Below are positions 9,542 to 17,735 of a DNA stretch of 64,000 nucleotides, one piece after another. The stretch covers positions 62,001-126,000 of the forward strand of contig NZ_JARRAF010000005.1 of NCBI RefSeq assembly GCF_030129945.1, in the 5' to 3' direction. Made by a program: the position numbers and the translations under genes. This DNA is from Parachitinimonas caeni (GTDB taxonomy: Bacteria > Pseudomonadota > Gammaproteobacteria > Burkholderiales > Chitinimonadaceae). Position 1 is the stretch's first letter. Each line of letters starts with the position of its first letter. The notes under the pieces were generated by a model. That model did not search any database. It saw only the letters and a list, made by a program, of their open reading frames with translations, and was not told where the DNA came from.

Positions 9542-9673
9542 GCTTTGTTTCCGATCACGCCGGATCGGCTTTTGAGACAGACCGGCGTTGCAAAGCCATT
9601 GCATAAAACCACAATGCCGCAGGCTTTGCGTCTTGGATTGCCTCAAAACCCGATCAGGCGCGACCGCAAAAGG
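9542..9673. repeat. Inverted pair of the dispersed repeat (about 130 bp palindromic element)
   Basis: The left arm (9542-9597) and the right arm (9622-9673) are imperfect reverse complements; both carry the sequence seen as CAAAACCCGATCAGGCGCGA on the right arm and in complement on the left. The arms also share GGCTTTGC / GCAAAGCC near the centre. It looks like a small hairpin element and is related to the repeats near 52 and 56 kb. No coding sequence inside. Confidence 0.6.
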
Positions 9674-9685
9674 TGTCTACAGTGC

Positions 9686-9988
9686 TTAAGGCACTTTCAG
9701 ATCCATAGCTTGCGACGTTTCACCTTCAATGGAGTCTTGAACCGGACTCACCCATTGCGCCAGCTGTGGATCACGGGGTGTCAGGACGTCGAATAACCCC
9801 AGCGCCTGCAGCGCGGGCACTAAACCCAGCAAATCCGCCTTGGCCTGCTCCCGCTCTGCAGTGGGGAGGCTTTCATTCTGTAGGGTGCGCCAACTGACCA
9901 GAAAGGCACCTACGCTACCTTTTCGTACCGGTACCCCGTCGACAACAACCGAATTTTGCTGATCGGGCAACATTTCATGGGCTTTCAT
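9686..9988 (-). CDS. Small conserved-looking hypothetical protein
   Basis: A 100-residue soluble protein without signal peptide or membrane span. It begins MKAHEMLPDQQNSVVVDGVP, continues with KGSVGAFLVSWRTL, and ends with an acidic segment and DLKVP. The ATG has a strong ribosome-binding site (GCAGGAG, 8 bases upstream), which supports it as a real gene. I do not recognise the family. It is divergent from the AraC-type regulator at 10167, across 178 bases, so it may be a target of that regulator; this is inferred from position only. Confidence 0.65.
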   Translation of the reverse strand: MKAHEMLPDQQNSVVVDGVPVRKGSVGAFLVSWRTLQNESLPTAEREQAKADLLGLVPALQALGLFDVLTPRDPQLAQWVSPVQDSIEGETSQAMDLKVP

Positions 9989-10166
9989 AAGCGTTCTCCT
10001 GCAAGAAGTTAAATGTCCTTATCAATGTTGCATTCCCAGGCACTCCGAGCAGGCTGATCGTTATCGGCGCCGCAGTGCTGTGAAAATGCATGGGCCAATT
10101 CTGGTGATTTACGGTTTGGCCCGCTAACGGCATAGTGACAATTTATATCTTTATCAGGCCAAAGCG

Positions 10167-10886
10167 ATGTCTCTACTCGAATTCCGGCATCTGACGCACG
10201 ACGCTCCGCAGGAAGCGGCGCTTCACACCCACGCTGAAGGACAGTTATTTACTGTCGAGGCAGGGATGGTCAGCGTTGAAACTGAAACCGGGCGCTGGGT
10301 CATGCCGCCTGGCTGTCTGGGCTGGTTGCCGCCAGCACTACCGCACGGCGCGGCGGTACATGGGAATATGCGTGGGTTGAGCCTGTACTTCACGCAGGAC
10401 TGGAGTCGCAACCAAATGCCCGGTTGCGTCAAGATCGTCAGGCTAACGCCTCTTCTCTCAGCGCTGCTGGATAGTGTGACAACCTTGCCCGCATCACGGT
10501 TACAGCCCTATTTAACGGTGTTTGCCGATGCTTTCTGCCACGAGCCAGCACAGACGCTCTTCCTGCCGATGCCGACGGATTCCCGGCTGATCATGCTGGC
10601 AACCCTGTTGCTGGCCCAGCCAGATGACTCAACCGACCTGGATGGCTGGGCAACCAGAGTGGGCATGTCCCGCCGCACGCTGACTCGGCGGTTTCAGCAG
10701 GAAACCGGCTGGAGTATCGGCCAGTGGCGCCAGCAATTGTGCTTGCAGCGGGCACTGGAACAACTGGCTGCAGGAGAGTCGGTGACCCGAGTGGCGCTGA
10801 ATCAGGGCTATCAGAGCGTCAGCGCATTTATCAGCATGTTTCGGCGGTATCTTGGTACTACTCCCAGTGTTTGGACGTCCATATAG
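10167..10886 (+). CDS. AraC family transcriptional regulator with N-terminal cupin
   Basis: 239 residues. The N-terminal 90 residues form a small cupin-type sensor (LHTHAEGQLFTVEAGMVSVE, PPGCLGWLPPALPHGA). The C-terminal 100 residues hold two helix-turn-helix motifs: DLDGWATRVGMSRRTLTRRF, then SVTRVALNQGYQSVSAFISM ending in FRRYLGTTPSVW. This arrangement is typical of AraC regulators that control a divergent efflux or metabolic gene. Here the divergent gene is only the 100-residue protein at 9686. The ligand is unknown. A very long hairpin follows the gene at 10945-11018. Confidence 0.92.
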   Translation: MSLLEFRHLTHDAPQEAALHTHAEGQLFTVEAGMVSVETETGRWVMPPGCLGWLPPALPHGAAVHGNMRGLSLYFTQDWSRNQMPGCVKIVRLTPLLSALLDSVTTLPASRLQPYLTVFADAFCHEPAQTLFLPMPTDSRLIMLATLLLAQPDDSTDLDGWATRVGMSRRTLTRRFQQETGWSIGQWRQQLCLQRALEQLAAGESVTRVALNQGYQSVSAFISMFRRYLGTTPSVWTSI

Positions 10887-10944
10887 CTGTCTTGCACTGG
10901 ATGTATTGTGAAATTTTGGTTTGGAAGTAAAGAGCTGTATTGCT

Positions 10945-11018
10945 GGGCCCGCTCTAAACTGAAGTGCAGCACCTTCGCATACGTTTGAAGGTGTTGCACT
11001 TCAGTTTAGAGCGGGCCC
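10945..11018. repeat. 32-bp inverted repeat (long hairpin) after the AraC gene
   Basis: The left arm (10945-10976) starts GGGCCCGCTCTAAACTGAAG; the right arm (10987-11018) is its reverse complement with one mismatch, and the loop is 10 bases (GCATACGTTT). It is far longer than the terminators in this window and has no T-run after it. It may be a transcription barrier, a remnant of a small mobile element or a binding site. Confidence 0.85.
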
Positions 11019-11035
11019 TCATTGTCAGATTGACT

Positions 11036-11064
11036 AATAAAGGGGCAGATTCTGCCCCTTTATT
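11036..11064. terminator. Bidirectional terminator hairpin
   Basis: Stem AATAAAGGGGCAGA / TCTGCCCCTTTATT with almost no spacer and A/T ends on both sides. It can serve the AraC gene (+) and the DUF2249 gene (-). Confidence 0.8.
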
Positions 11065-11137
11065 ACTTATATTTGCGGTGGGTGAGCACGGTCGGTTAGA
11101 AAGCGCTCTGCTTGTGATGATGGTCAACTGTCATCGT

Positions 11138-11473
11138 TCATCCACCGCTACAACCGCAGCCATGGCCTCCACCACCGCAACCGCCCCCGGATTGCTGCGC
11201 AGCCTGGGCTTCGGCTTCGCTCTGATGGGGATGAACGGTGAACGTCAGCACAACTTGCTCCGGAGCGCGGCTTTGATACTGGATGGAGACCTGTTGGCCG
11301 TAGCGCTGGCGCAAATGATCCAGCAAGGGTAGGGGGTCGTGGTCGTTGATGAATTGGATCGACTCGCCTTCATGCAACGATTCGAGCGCGCCAAACAAGG
11401 CTGCATGGCGGAAGCGGCGGGCAATGCCTCGGGCGTCGAAAAGATGGGGGGTGCTGGTATCTGGCTGGTGCAT
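11138..11473 (-). CDS. DUF2249 domain protein with Cys/Gly/His-rich tail
   Basis: 111 residues from the chosen ATG 11473. LFDARGIARRFRHAALFGAL, then LHEGESIQFINDHDPLPLLD and a beta-rich end, match the DUF2249 fold, usually found with electron-transfer or hemerythrin-like proteins. The final residues, SGGGCGGGGHGCGCSGG, form a Cys/His/Gly tail that looks like a metal site. The longer open frame adds 42 residues of uncertain sequence and reaches into the next promoter. Function unknown; a redox or metal-handling role is an inference from the tail. Confidence 0.75.
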   Translation of the reverse strand: MHQPDTSTPHLFDARGIARRFRHAALFGALESLHEGESIQFINDHDPLPLLDHLRQRYGQQVSIQYQSRAPEQVVLTFTVHPHQSEAEAQAAQQSGGGCGGGGHGCGCSGG

Positions 11474-11655
11474 GGAACTACCCGAATCAGTAACAAGGAC
11501 ACGCCGAGTATGAATTGCGGCAGTTCTGGCTTCCTTGATACCAGCCAGGTAAAACCAATTGGCCTGATTACAGCCTGAGTCCTGTAAACGGGATCTCATC
11601 CCGGTAAGGCCTTTGTTCTTATAATTTCGGCCTTTTAAAACAAAAGGTGAAATTC

Positions 11656-12624
11656 ATGATGTCTTTGTCGCGATCTCGCTTGCTGGCAACGGTGTCAGCC
11701 GGGTTGCTGTCTTCCTCAGTCTTGGCGGCACCTTTCTCGTTTGTTGCGATTGGTGACATGCCCTACAAGATTCCCGAGGCGTATGTTGGCTTCGATGCCC
11801 TGATCAAAGGCATCAACCGGGTGAAGCCGGCGTTCAGCGTGCATATCGGCGATATCAAGAGCGGTTCCAGTCCCTGTACCGATGAGAATTTCCAGAAAGT
11901 GCTGGAGATGTTCGGCAGCTTTGAGCAGCCTTTGGTCTATACGCCGGGCGACAACGAGTGGACGGATTGCCATCATGAAAAGGCGGGCAAGTTTGATCCG
12001 ATTGAGCGCCTCGCGAAAATCCGCAGCCTGTTCTTTGCCCAATCGGAAAGCCTGGGCAAGCGCCGTATGCCGCTCAAGCATCAATCCGACGATCCGAAGT
12101 ACGCAGCGTTTGTCGAGAACACCCGCTGGCAGCGGGATGGCGTGGTGTTTGCCACATTGCATGTGGTGGGTAGCAACAATAATCTGCAGCGCAATGCTGC
12201 TGCGATCAACGAGTACCTGGAGCGCAATGCCGCCAATCTGGCCTGGCTGGAGGCCGCGTTTGCCGAGGCTGACAAGGCCAGGGCGCTGGTGTTGTTCATG
12301 CAAGCCGACCCGTGGTTTGACAAGGATGATGCCGAAGACCAGCGTTCAGGCTTCTCCGATACCATTCGCGCCCTGCGCAGCAAGGCGGCGGCTTTTGGCA
12401 AGCCGGTGTTGATTGTGCATGGGGATTCGCACATCTTCCGCGTTGATCAACCACTGATGGCCAATAACGGTCGTCCGCTCGATAACGTCCTGCGGCTCGA
12501 AGTGTTCGGTGAAGGCAATATGCATGCGGTACAAGTGATGGTTGATCCGGATGACACGCTCAATCCTTTCAGTTTCAAACCCATGCTGATCCGCGAGAAT
12601 TTGAATCAATCCACGGCAAAGTAA
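11656..12624 (+). CDS. Secreted metallophosphoesterase-like protein
   Basis: 322 residues with a signal peptide (MMSLSRSRLLATVSAGLLSS, cleavage after VLAA). The mature part shows calcineurin-type elements: FVAIGDMPY, VHIGDIKSGSSPC, YTPGDNEWTDCHHEKA and, near the end, VHGDSHIFRVDQP. These Asp, His and Asn residues would bind two metal ions. The family contains periplasmic phosphoesterases of unknown substrate. AAAGGTGA lies 5 bases before ATG 11656; a TATAAT box at 11620-11625 may be the -10 element, though I find no good -35. It stands alone, convergent with the cytidylyltransferase gene. Confidence 0.82.
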   Translation: MMSLSRSRLLATVSAGLLSSSVLAAPFSFVAIGDMPYKIPEAYVGFDALIKGINRVKPAFSVHIGDIKSGSSPCTDENFQKVLEMFGSFEQPLVYTPGDNEWTDCHHEKAGKFDPIERLAKIRSLFFAQSESLGKRRMPLKHQSDDPKYAAFVENTRWQRDGVVFATLHVVGSNNNLQRNAAAINEYLERNAANLAWLEAAFAEADKARALVLFMQADPWFDKDDAEDQRSGFSDTIRALRSKAAAFGKPVLIVHGDSHIFRVDQPLMANNGRPLDNVLRLEVFGEGNMHAVQVMVDPDDTLNPFSFKPMLIRENLNQSTAK

Positions 12625-12647
12625 GTGTCAAGCCGCGTGCGCGATGC

Positions 12648-13592
12648 TTAGGGCGTCCACCAATGCCGTATCACATGAAAGAACACGGGGGCGGCAAAAC
12701 AGACCGAATCGACCCGGTCGAGCATGCCGCCGTGGCCTTCAATCAGCGTCCCCCAGTCTTTCACGCCCCGGTCACGCTTGATCGCGGACATAACCAAGCC
12801 CCCTGCAAAGCCCATCAGGCAGATGGAGAAAGCGATGATCGCAGCCTGCCAGGGCTTGAATGGGGTGATCCAGTACAGGGCGGTACCCAGCAGGGTAGAA
12901 CTGGCGATTCCCCCCCAGAATCCCTCGACGGTTTTGGAGGGGGAAACGGCAGGCGCAATGAGCCGCTTGCCGAACAGCTTGCCCCAGATGTACTGGAACA
13001 CATCGCTGCTCTGCACCACCAGAATCAGGAAGGCGATCAGCAGCAGGTGGCGGTCTTCGTAGCCGGGGATGTCCAGCGTCAGGAGGGCCGGCACATGGGC
13101 AATGCAATAAACGCTGACCATCAAGCCCCACTGCACCTTGGCGGCCCGCTCCAGAAAACGGGTGGCATCGCCCGACACCGCCGCCATGATGGGCAAGACC
13201 AGAAAGGCGTAAACCGGAATCAGGATCGAATACATGCCATACCAGTCGATCCAGATCAGAAGGTACTGTGCTGGCAAGGCCACGAAAAAGCTGAGTGCCA
13301 GCGCGTAATGGTCGCCGCGTCGGGTGTGGGTGAGGGTGATGAATTCGCGCAAGGCGGCAAACGAGACAAACGCGAACAGCAGGATCACCCCACCTTTGCC
13401 ACCGGCAAAAGCGAGGCCGATGGCGCCGACCATATACCACCAGGCATCGATGCGGGCGTTGAGGTTGTCGAGCACGGCATGAGGTTTACCTGCCGAAAAG
13501 AAGTGCTTGAGCACGCGGCCAATGAGGGTGGCGACGACCAGAAACAGGCCGATGCTCCCAAACAGCCAAAGGGTTTCGTGTTTGGGACTCAT
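12648..13592 (-). CDS. Phosphatidate cytidylyltransferase (CdsA/YnbB-like)
   Basis: Makes CDP-diacylglycerol from phosphatidic acid and CTP in the inner membrane. 314 residues with about eight spans. The C-terminus has the CdsA signature: SPSKTVEGFWGG, then KRDRGVKDWGTLIEGHGG followed by LDRVDS. It is the last gene of a seven-gene minus-strand operon and overlaps the acyltransferase stop (TGATG). Its neighbours are homologues of E. coli ynbA, ynbC and ynbD, so it corresponds to ynbB rather than to the housekeeping cdsA, which normally sits with uppS and dxr. It would provide the activated lipid for the operon's phosphatidyltransferase. Confidence 0.93.
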   Translation of the reverse strand: MSPKHETLWLFGSIGLFLVVATLIGRVLKHFFSAGKPHAVLDNLNARIDAWWYMVGAIGLAFAGGKGGVILLFAFVSFAALREFITLTHTRRGDHYALALSFFVALPAQYLLIWIDWYGMYSILIPVYAFLVLPIMAAVSGDATRFLERAAKVQWGLMVSVYCIAHVPALLTLDIPGYEDRHLLLIAFLILVVQSSDVFQYIWGKLFGKRLIAPAVSPSKTVEGFWGGIASSTLLGTALYWITPFKPWQAAIIAFSICLMGFAGGLVMSAIKRDRGVKDWGTLIEGHGGMLDRVDSVCFAAPVFFHVIRHWWTP

Positions 13593-14227
13593 GTCAGCCT
13601 CGGCGCAAGGGCCAGTAGAGCCTCGCGGGCGCGGTTCAGGAAATCGGCCCGGTTTTCTGATTCCGCCAGCCGGATGGGTTCACCAAAGCTGACGGTACAC
13701 AGTAGCGGGATCGGGACGGCTTCGCCCTTGGGCATCACGCGATTGAGGTTTTCAATCCATACCGGCACCAGCTCAACGTCCGGCCGGGCTTCAGCCAGCT
13801 TGTAGAGCCCGCCTTTGAACGGCAGCAGCCGCTCTTCCGTGGTATTACGGGTGCCCTCGGGGAAGATGATCAACGAGTCGCCATATTCCAGTGCGGTCAG
13901 CATGACTTCGACCGGGTTGGCGGAACCGCTATGTTGAAAATCGCGATCAATCAGCACGGCGCGGAATACATCCTGAATGATGAAGCGGCGTAAGCGGCTC
14001 TTGAGCCAGTAGTCGCTACCGGCCACCGGCCGGGTGCTGTGGCGCAGGGCTGGGGGCAGGGCGGACCACAGCAGCACAAAATCGCCGTGGCTCGCATGGT
14101 TGGCGAAGTACACGCGTTGCTGGTAATTGGGGGCGCAGCCCTTCCAGACGCCTCGTACGCCGGTCACCAGCCGGGCAAAGCCGACGATGCTGGTGGCGAC
14201 CAGGGCTTCCACTGCATGTCTGAGCAC
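13589..14227 (-). CDS. PlsC-type lysophospholipid acyltransferase
   Basis: 212 residues. The acyltransferase motif is NHASHGD (H-x4-D) near residue 46 and the second motif FPEGTRN lies near residue 124; these bind acyl donor and glycerol phosphate in 1-acylglycerol-3-phosphate acyltransferases. The protein probably acylates lysophosphatidate, or a related lysolipid, at the inner membrane. It lies between a small membrane protein gene (8-base gap) and the cytidylyltransferase gene (TGATG overlap). Acyltransferase followed by cytidylyltransferase suits a dedicated supply line of CDP-diacylglycerol. Confidence 0.92.
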   Translation of the reverse strand: MLRHAVEALVATSIVGFARLVTGVRGVWKGCAPNYQQRVYFANHASHGDFVLLWSALPPALRHSTRPVAGSDYWLKSRLRRFIIQDVFRAVLIDRDFQHSGSANPVEVMLTALEYGDSLIIFPEGTRNTTEERLLPFKGGLYKLAEARPDVELVPVWIENLNRVMPKGEAVPIPLLCTVSFGEPIRLAESENRADFLNRAREALLALAPRLT

Positions 14228-14235
14228 AGTTTCTC

Positions 14236-14634
14236 CTATAAACCGCAGGCCGCCAGGACTAATGCAGCCTGGGCGGCGAGCGCAATGATGCGGATTTTCA
14301 GCAGTTTTACGGCCCCTTCTGCACGCTCAGTGGTTGTGCGCGGCTCGATGGTGTCGGCCAGACCGATGGCCTGACGGGCCAGGTCAAAATGGTCCCAGCT
14401 TGCCAGCCGCCCATCCGAGAAATCCAGAAACAGCGCGGCATCAAGGCGTAGGCGGAAACTCAGGTAGCTGCCATAGAGGCCAGCGCCCAGGCTGGCGCCG
14501 GACAATAGCACACACTTCGGCTCCGGTAAGGCGATGGCGGCAAGGCAGGCTCCTAACAACAGGGCAGCGCCGGCGATGTCCAGGGGGCTGGTGGCAGCGA
14601 GCAGGCGCGAGGCTAACAGGGATTCGGTGTTCAT
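14236..14634 (-). CDS. Small membrane protein of the phospholipid operon, unknown family
   Basis: 132 residues with three hydrophobic stretches: SPLDIAGAALLLGACLAAIA, then VLLSGASLGAGLYGSYLSF, and a C-terminal IIALAAQAALVLAACGL. Between spans two and three lies a soluble loop with LDFSDGRLASWDHFDLARQA. I do not recognise the family. The start overlaps the phosphatase gene stop (ATGA), so it is co-translated with the operon. It may be an accessory subunit of one of the lipid enzymes. Confidence 0.75.
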   Translation of the reverse strand: MNTESLLASRLLAATSPLDIAGAALLLGACLAAIALPEPKCVLLSGASLGAGLYGSYLSFRLRLDAALFLDFSDGRLASWDHFDLARQAIGLADTIEPRTTTERAEGAVKLLKIRIIALAAQAALVLAACGL

Positions 14635-15959
14635 GAGATCTCCAGCTTGGCAGCGGTCGCGATGGCGTTGAGATGCGCCGGTCTTAGCACTACGGGCCGG
14701 GCGGTACGTAGCATCCGGGTGGCCGCGTCAATATCGGATGCCCGGCCACTGCGCAGCAACCATGTGCAGATCGCCGCAGCGCTTCGCGAATAACCGAGTG
14801 CGCAGCAGACGAGCACCGGGCCGCGTGATTGGGCGGCTTCGATGGCCTCGGCAGCGTGTGCCAGCAGCAAGGGGGTGGGTGGAATCAGATCAAGTGTCGG
14901 CAGACTGGTAACGGTCACTTCGCCGGCAGCCGCCGGCAATTCGGCACACAGGTCGATCACTTCCCGGTAAGGGGCCTGAGCCAGTTCCTGCTGGTCAGGA
15001 ATCCGTCCCAACCAGACACCATCGGCGACCAGGTCGGCATGGGGCCGCCGGCGGGTCCACAGTCGCGCATTGATCCAGGCGCCAAGGAGATAGGGGGCAA
15101 AGAGCCAGCGTGCGGCCAGACTCATCCGGCCATTGTCGGCCTTCTGAAAGCCATTGGCACCCATCCACAAGTAATTCCCTGCTACCAGCAGCAGCGATAG
15201 CGCGGGCCAGAGTAGCCACCAGCCCCATCCTGTCTGGTGGGTCGCCAGGGCCGCGAAAACACAGGCGCCAAGCAGGTAAAGCGCTGCAAGCTGGTGGCGT
15301 TGGCCTGCACTGCCGGTGGCTCTTTGCTGCCAAGGGCTGTGGCCAGAATCCGGCCAGAGCCAGAGGCAGAACCAACCCAGTAGCGCGCCGGTTGGAATAT
15401 CAATGAAGTGGTGCTGCCAGGTGGTCAGCACCGAGCTGGCGATCAGCACAAACCAAGCTAGCAGAGGCCACTGCAGCCAGCGCGTCAGCCGGCTGCGGTA
15501 GTGGTGCCAGAGGATGACCGCGAGAGCCACATGCAGCGAGGGCGCCTGATTGAAGGGCTTGTCGAAGCTTTCGAGCGCTTCGAAAAAGAACGCTGGCCAG
15601 CCGGATACGGGTGGGTGCTGCTGGCTGTAAGCCAAAGGAAATAGCAGAAAGCAGCTAACAGCGACCAGTTGTGCAGTAAGCAAGCGACGACCCAGATTGT
15701 CCACCTCCTGCCGGTCACGGCAGCTGAGCAGTGATCCAGCGTAGAACAGGTTCTCGGTCCAGTAAGGCAGGATAGTCCACGCCAGAAATGGAATCTGGCG
15801 TTCCCAATCGAACATGACGGATGGGACGTTGGTACGCTGGCTGGCCAGCCAGTTGGCACCGCCATAGCTCAAATAGAAAAATGGTCCCAGCAGACATAGC
15901 CATAACAGACCACGCCGCCAGGGCCAAGATTCAGAGGGCAAACTCACACCGGCCTGCAT
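14631..15959 (-). CDS. PAP2 phosphatase fused to a dual-specificity phosphatase (YnbD-like)
   Basis: 442 residues with two catalytic parts. The N-terminal membrane part carries PAP2 motifs: NQAPSLHVALAVILWHHY, then VLTTWQHHFIDIPTGALLGW. This is a lipid phosphate phosphatase site facing the periplasm. The C-terminal cytoplasmic domain carries CCALGYSRS, a Cys-x5-Arg phosphatase loop (Cys 386, Arg 392). The same fusion occurs in E. coli YnbD. The start at 15959 overlaps the stop of the upstream gene (TGATG); the longer frame would run 63 bases into that gene. A role in removing a phosphate from a lipid phosphate product is likely but unproven. Confidence 0.9.
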   Translation of the reverse strand: MQAGVSLPSESWPWRRGLLWLCLLGPFFYLSYGGANWLASQRTNVPSVMFDWERQIPFLAWTILPYWTENLFYAGSLLSCRDRQEVDNLGRRLLTAQLVAVSCFLLFPLAYSQQHPPVSGWPAFFFEALESFDKPFNQAPSLHVALAVILWHHYRSRLTRWLQWPLLAWFVLIASSVLTTWQHHFIDIPTGALLGWFCLWLWPDSGHSPWQQRATGSAGQRHQLAALYLLGACVFAALATHQTGWGWWLLWPALSLLLVAGNYLWMGANGFQKADNGRMSLAARWLFAPYLLGAWINARLWTRRRPHADLVADGVWLGRIPDQQELAQAPYREVIDLCAELPAAAGEVTVTSLPTLDLIPPTPLLLAHAAEAIEAAQSRGPVLVCCALGYSRSAAAICTWLLRSGRASDIDAATRMLRTARPVVLRPAHLNAIATAAKLEIS

Positions 15960-17707
15960 CAAGCAATCCGTTGCGCCAGACCAACCGAGAAGATTCCCCA
16001 TTGATCGATGCGTTGTTCGCATTTGCGAAAACCGGCCCGCTCCACCAGTTGATCCATTTCTCCCTGACTGCGACGACGCATCACCCAGGCTTCGCCACCG
16101 CGATGGCTGGTCAATGCTCGGGCGATCAGCTCCAACTGTGGATGCCAGGGTTGGCCGGTATAAATCAGGTAACCGCCGATTGGTACGGCTTTGGCCAGCC
16201 CTGCCAGCGAGCTTTCCAGCATGGCGTTATCGGGGAAAAGCTCATACAGGCCTGAAACGACGGCAACGGTGGGAGCAGGTTGTACTGCTGCGAGGCTGTC
16301 CGCATCGAATGCGTCGCCCTTCTCGAAGCGGGCAAAGTTGCTCATGCCCTTCGCAGCAATCAGGGCCGTACCATCTCGGACATTGATATCGCTATAGTCA
16401 CGCAGCAGGACGCTTTCGGGCTTGATCGGCGCAGCCTCTATGGCTTCGAGCACGTAGCGGCCGTGACCCGCAGCAATATCCATGACCCGCACTGGCAGGC
16501 CATCCGCCTGTACGCGTTCAAAGGCGAGACGTAACAGTTCCTCCACATGCAGCTTGCGCTGACGGATGCCCCGCCAACCGATTGAGTTCAGATAAAACCA
16601 ATCGACCAGCTTGCCTAGCGGCGTGACACCGGTTGGCTGATTGCGGTAGACGTAGTCGAGTGTGCTGCCTGAATCAAACCCCGTGGCGTGCCCGAGTTTG
16701 ATGCCCTCAGACAGTGCGCCGCCCAGTTTCAGGCTGAAGCGGGTGATGGCCCAATATTGACCACGTAGAGAGGCTGGTGACAGCGGCTTGGCCAGCGCAT
16801 CCGACTCCTGTTTGCTCCAGCCTTGCAGATGCGACTGGCTAAGGTCCGTACGTACTGGCGCTGCATCGAACCTCGCCAGCAGGAACTTGCGTGCCAGATC
16901 GACGGCAATGTGCCGGTCTTTTTCACCCAGCGTGTCATGATAAAACCCTTCCAGTACATGCTTTTCTTTGACTGGCGAGCTGAGCCGGTCAAAGAACGCG
17001 TGCTGCGGGCCGTGATGGACCACCCAATCCGCCCCAGAAATCAGCAACTGGATCGGGGTGGTGATGGCTTGGGCATCCGCAACGATTCGTTCGGCGGCCT
17101 CGTACAAAGCGAGCAGGATATTTACCGCAATCGGACGAGTAATTTGTGGGTCGCTGTTGTAACTGGCAATGCGCTCCGGGTCGTGGGTGAGGAATTGAGC
17201 CTTGACGTAGCTGTTGACGAAAAACAGTCCACGCAAGGCATGCATCAATTTGAGTCCCGGCCGGGCAAATGGAACATACAGTTTGACTTTGAATGCCGGT
17301 GAGGCCAGCACGGCACAACGTATTTTGGGCGCAAAGTCGTGCAGCCAGGTCGATACCAGCACAGCCCCGACGCTCTGGGCGACGACAGCGATATTCTCCG
17401 TCGCAATACCGTGTTGGTTGCCGATGTGGTCAACAAAGCACTGAACGTCACGCACTGAGGCACCAAAACTGGGGCTATAGCCGCGCTGGCCCGGCGAATT
17501 GCCGTGGCCTCGGGCATCCCAGGCAAAAAAGGCAAAGTCCGGCAGATTCAGTTCGTCAACCAGATGCGCCATCCTGGCCGAGTGCTCATGGCCGCGATGG
17601 AAGAGCACAATCGCGCCGCGTGGTGTGCTGGTTTGAGCCGGCCAATGGCGATAGAACAAATCCGTGCCATCGTGCGTGGTAAAGCGCAGTTCTTGCTGCA
17701 ATCGCAT
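15959..17707 (-). CDS. Alpha/beta hydrolase fused to SAM methyltransferase (YnbC-like)
   Basis: 582 residues. The first 290 form a monoacylglycerol-lipase-like hydrolase: LFHRGHEHSARMAHLVDEL, nucleophile Ser 112 in VVAQSVGAVLVS, Asp 227 in SGADWVV and His 257 in FYHDTLGEKD. The second half is a class I methyltransferase with motif I MDIAAGHGRY at 409-418. The nucleophile elbow is AQSVG rather than GxSxG. The same fusion is known as E. coli YnbC. ATG 17707 has GGGAGT just upstream. It sits 28 bases after the phosphatidyltransferase gene. Substrate unknown; both halves probably act on a lipid head group. Confidence 0.9.
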   Translation of the reverse strand: MRLQQELRFTTHDGTDLFYRHWPAQTSTPRGAIVLFHRGHEHSARMAHLVDELNLPDFAFFAWDARGHGNSPGQRGYSPSFGASVRDVQCFVDHIGNQHGIATENIAVVAQSVGAVLVSTWLHDFAPKIRCAVLASPAFKVKLYVPFARPGLKLMHALRGLFFVNSYVKAQFLTHDPERIASYNSDPQITRPIAVNILLALYEAAERIVADAQAITTPIQLLISGADWVVHHGPQHAFFDRLSSPVKEKHVLEGFYHDTLGEKDRHIAVDLARKFLLARFDAAPVRTDLSQSHLQGWSKQESDALAKPLSPASLRGQYWAITRFSLKLGGALSEGIKLGHATGFDSGSTLDYVYRNQPTGVTPLGKLVDWFYLNSIGWRGIRQRKLHVEELLRLAFERVQADGLPVRVMDIAAGHGRYVLEAIEAAPIKPESVLLRDYSDINVRDGTALIAAKGMSNFARFEKGDAFDADSLAAVQPAPTVAVVSGLYELFPDNAMLESSLAGLAKAVPIGGYLIYTGQPWHPQLELIARALTSHRGGEAWVMRRRSQGEMDQLVERAGFRKCEQRIDQWGIFSVGLAQRIA

Positions 17708-17735
17708 ACGGACTCCCGGTTGTGATAGGCAGAAA

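Noticed and set aside
12663-13805. 380-codon open frame on the plus strand
   Set aside because: Lies opposite the well-supported cytidylyltransferase and acyltransferase genes; Gln/His/Gly-rich composition typical of a GC-rich shadow.
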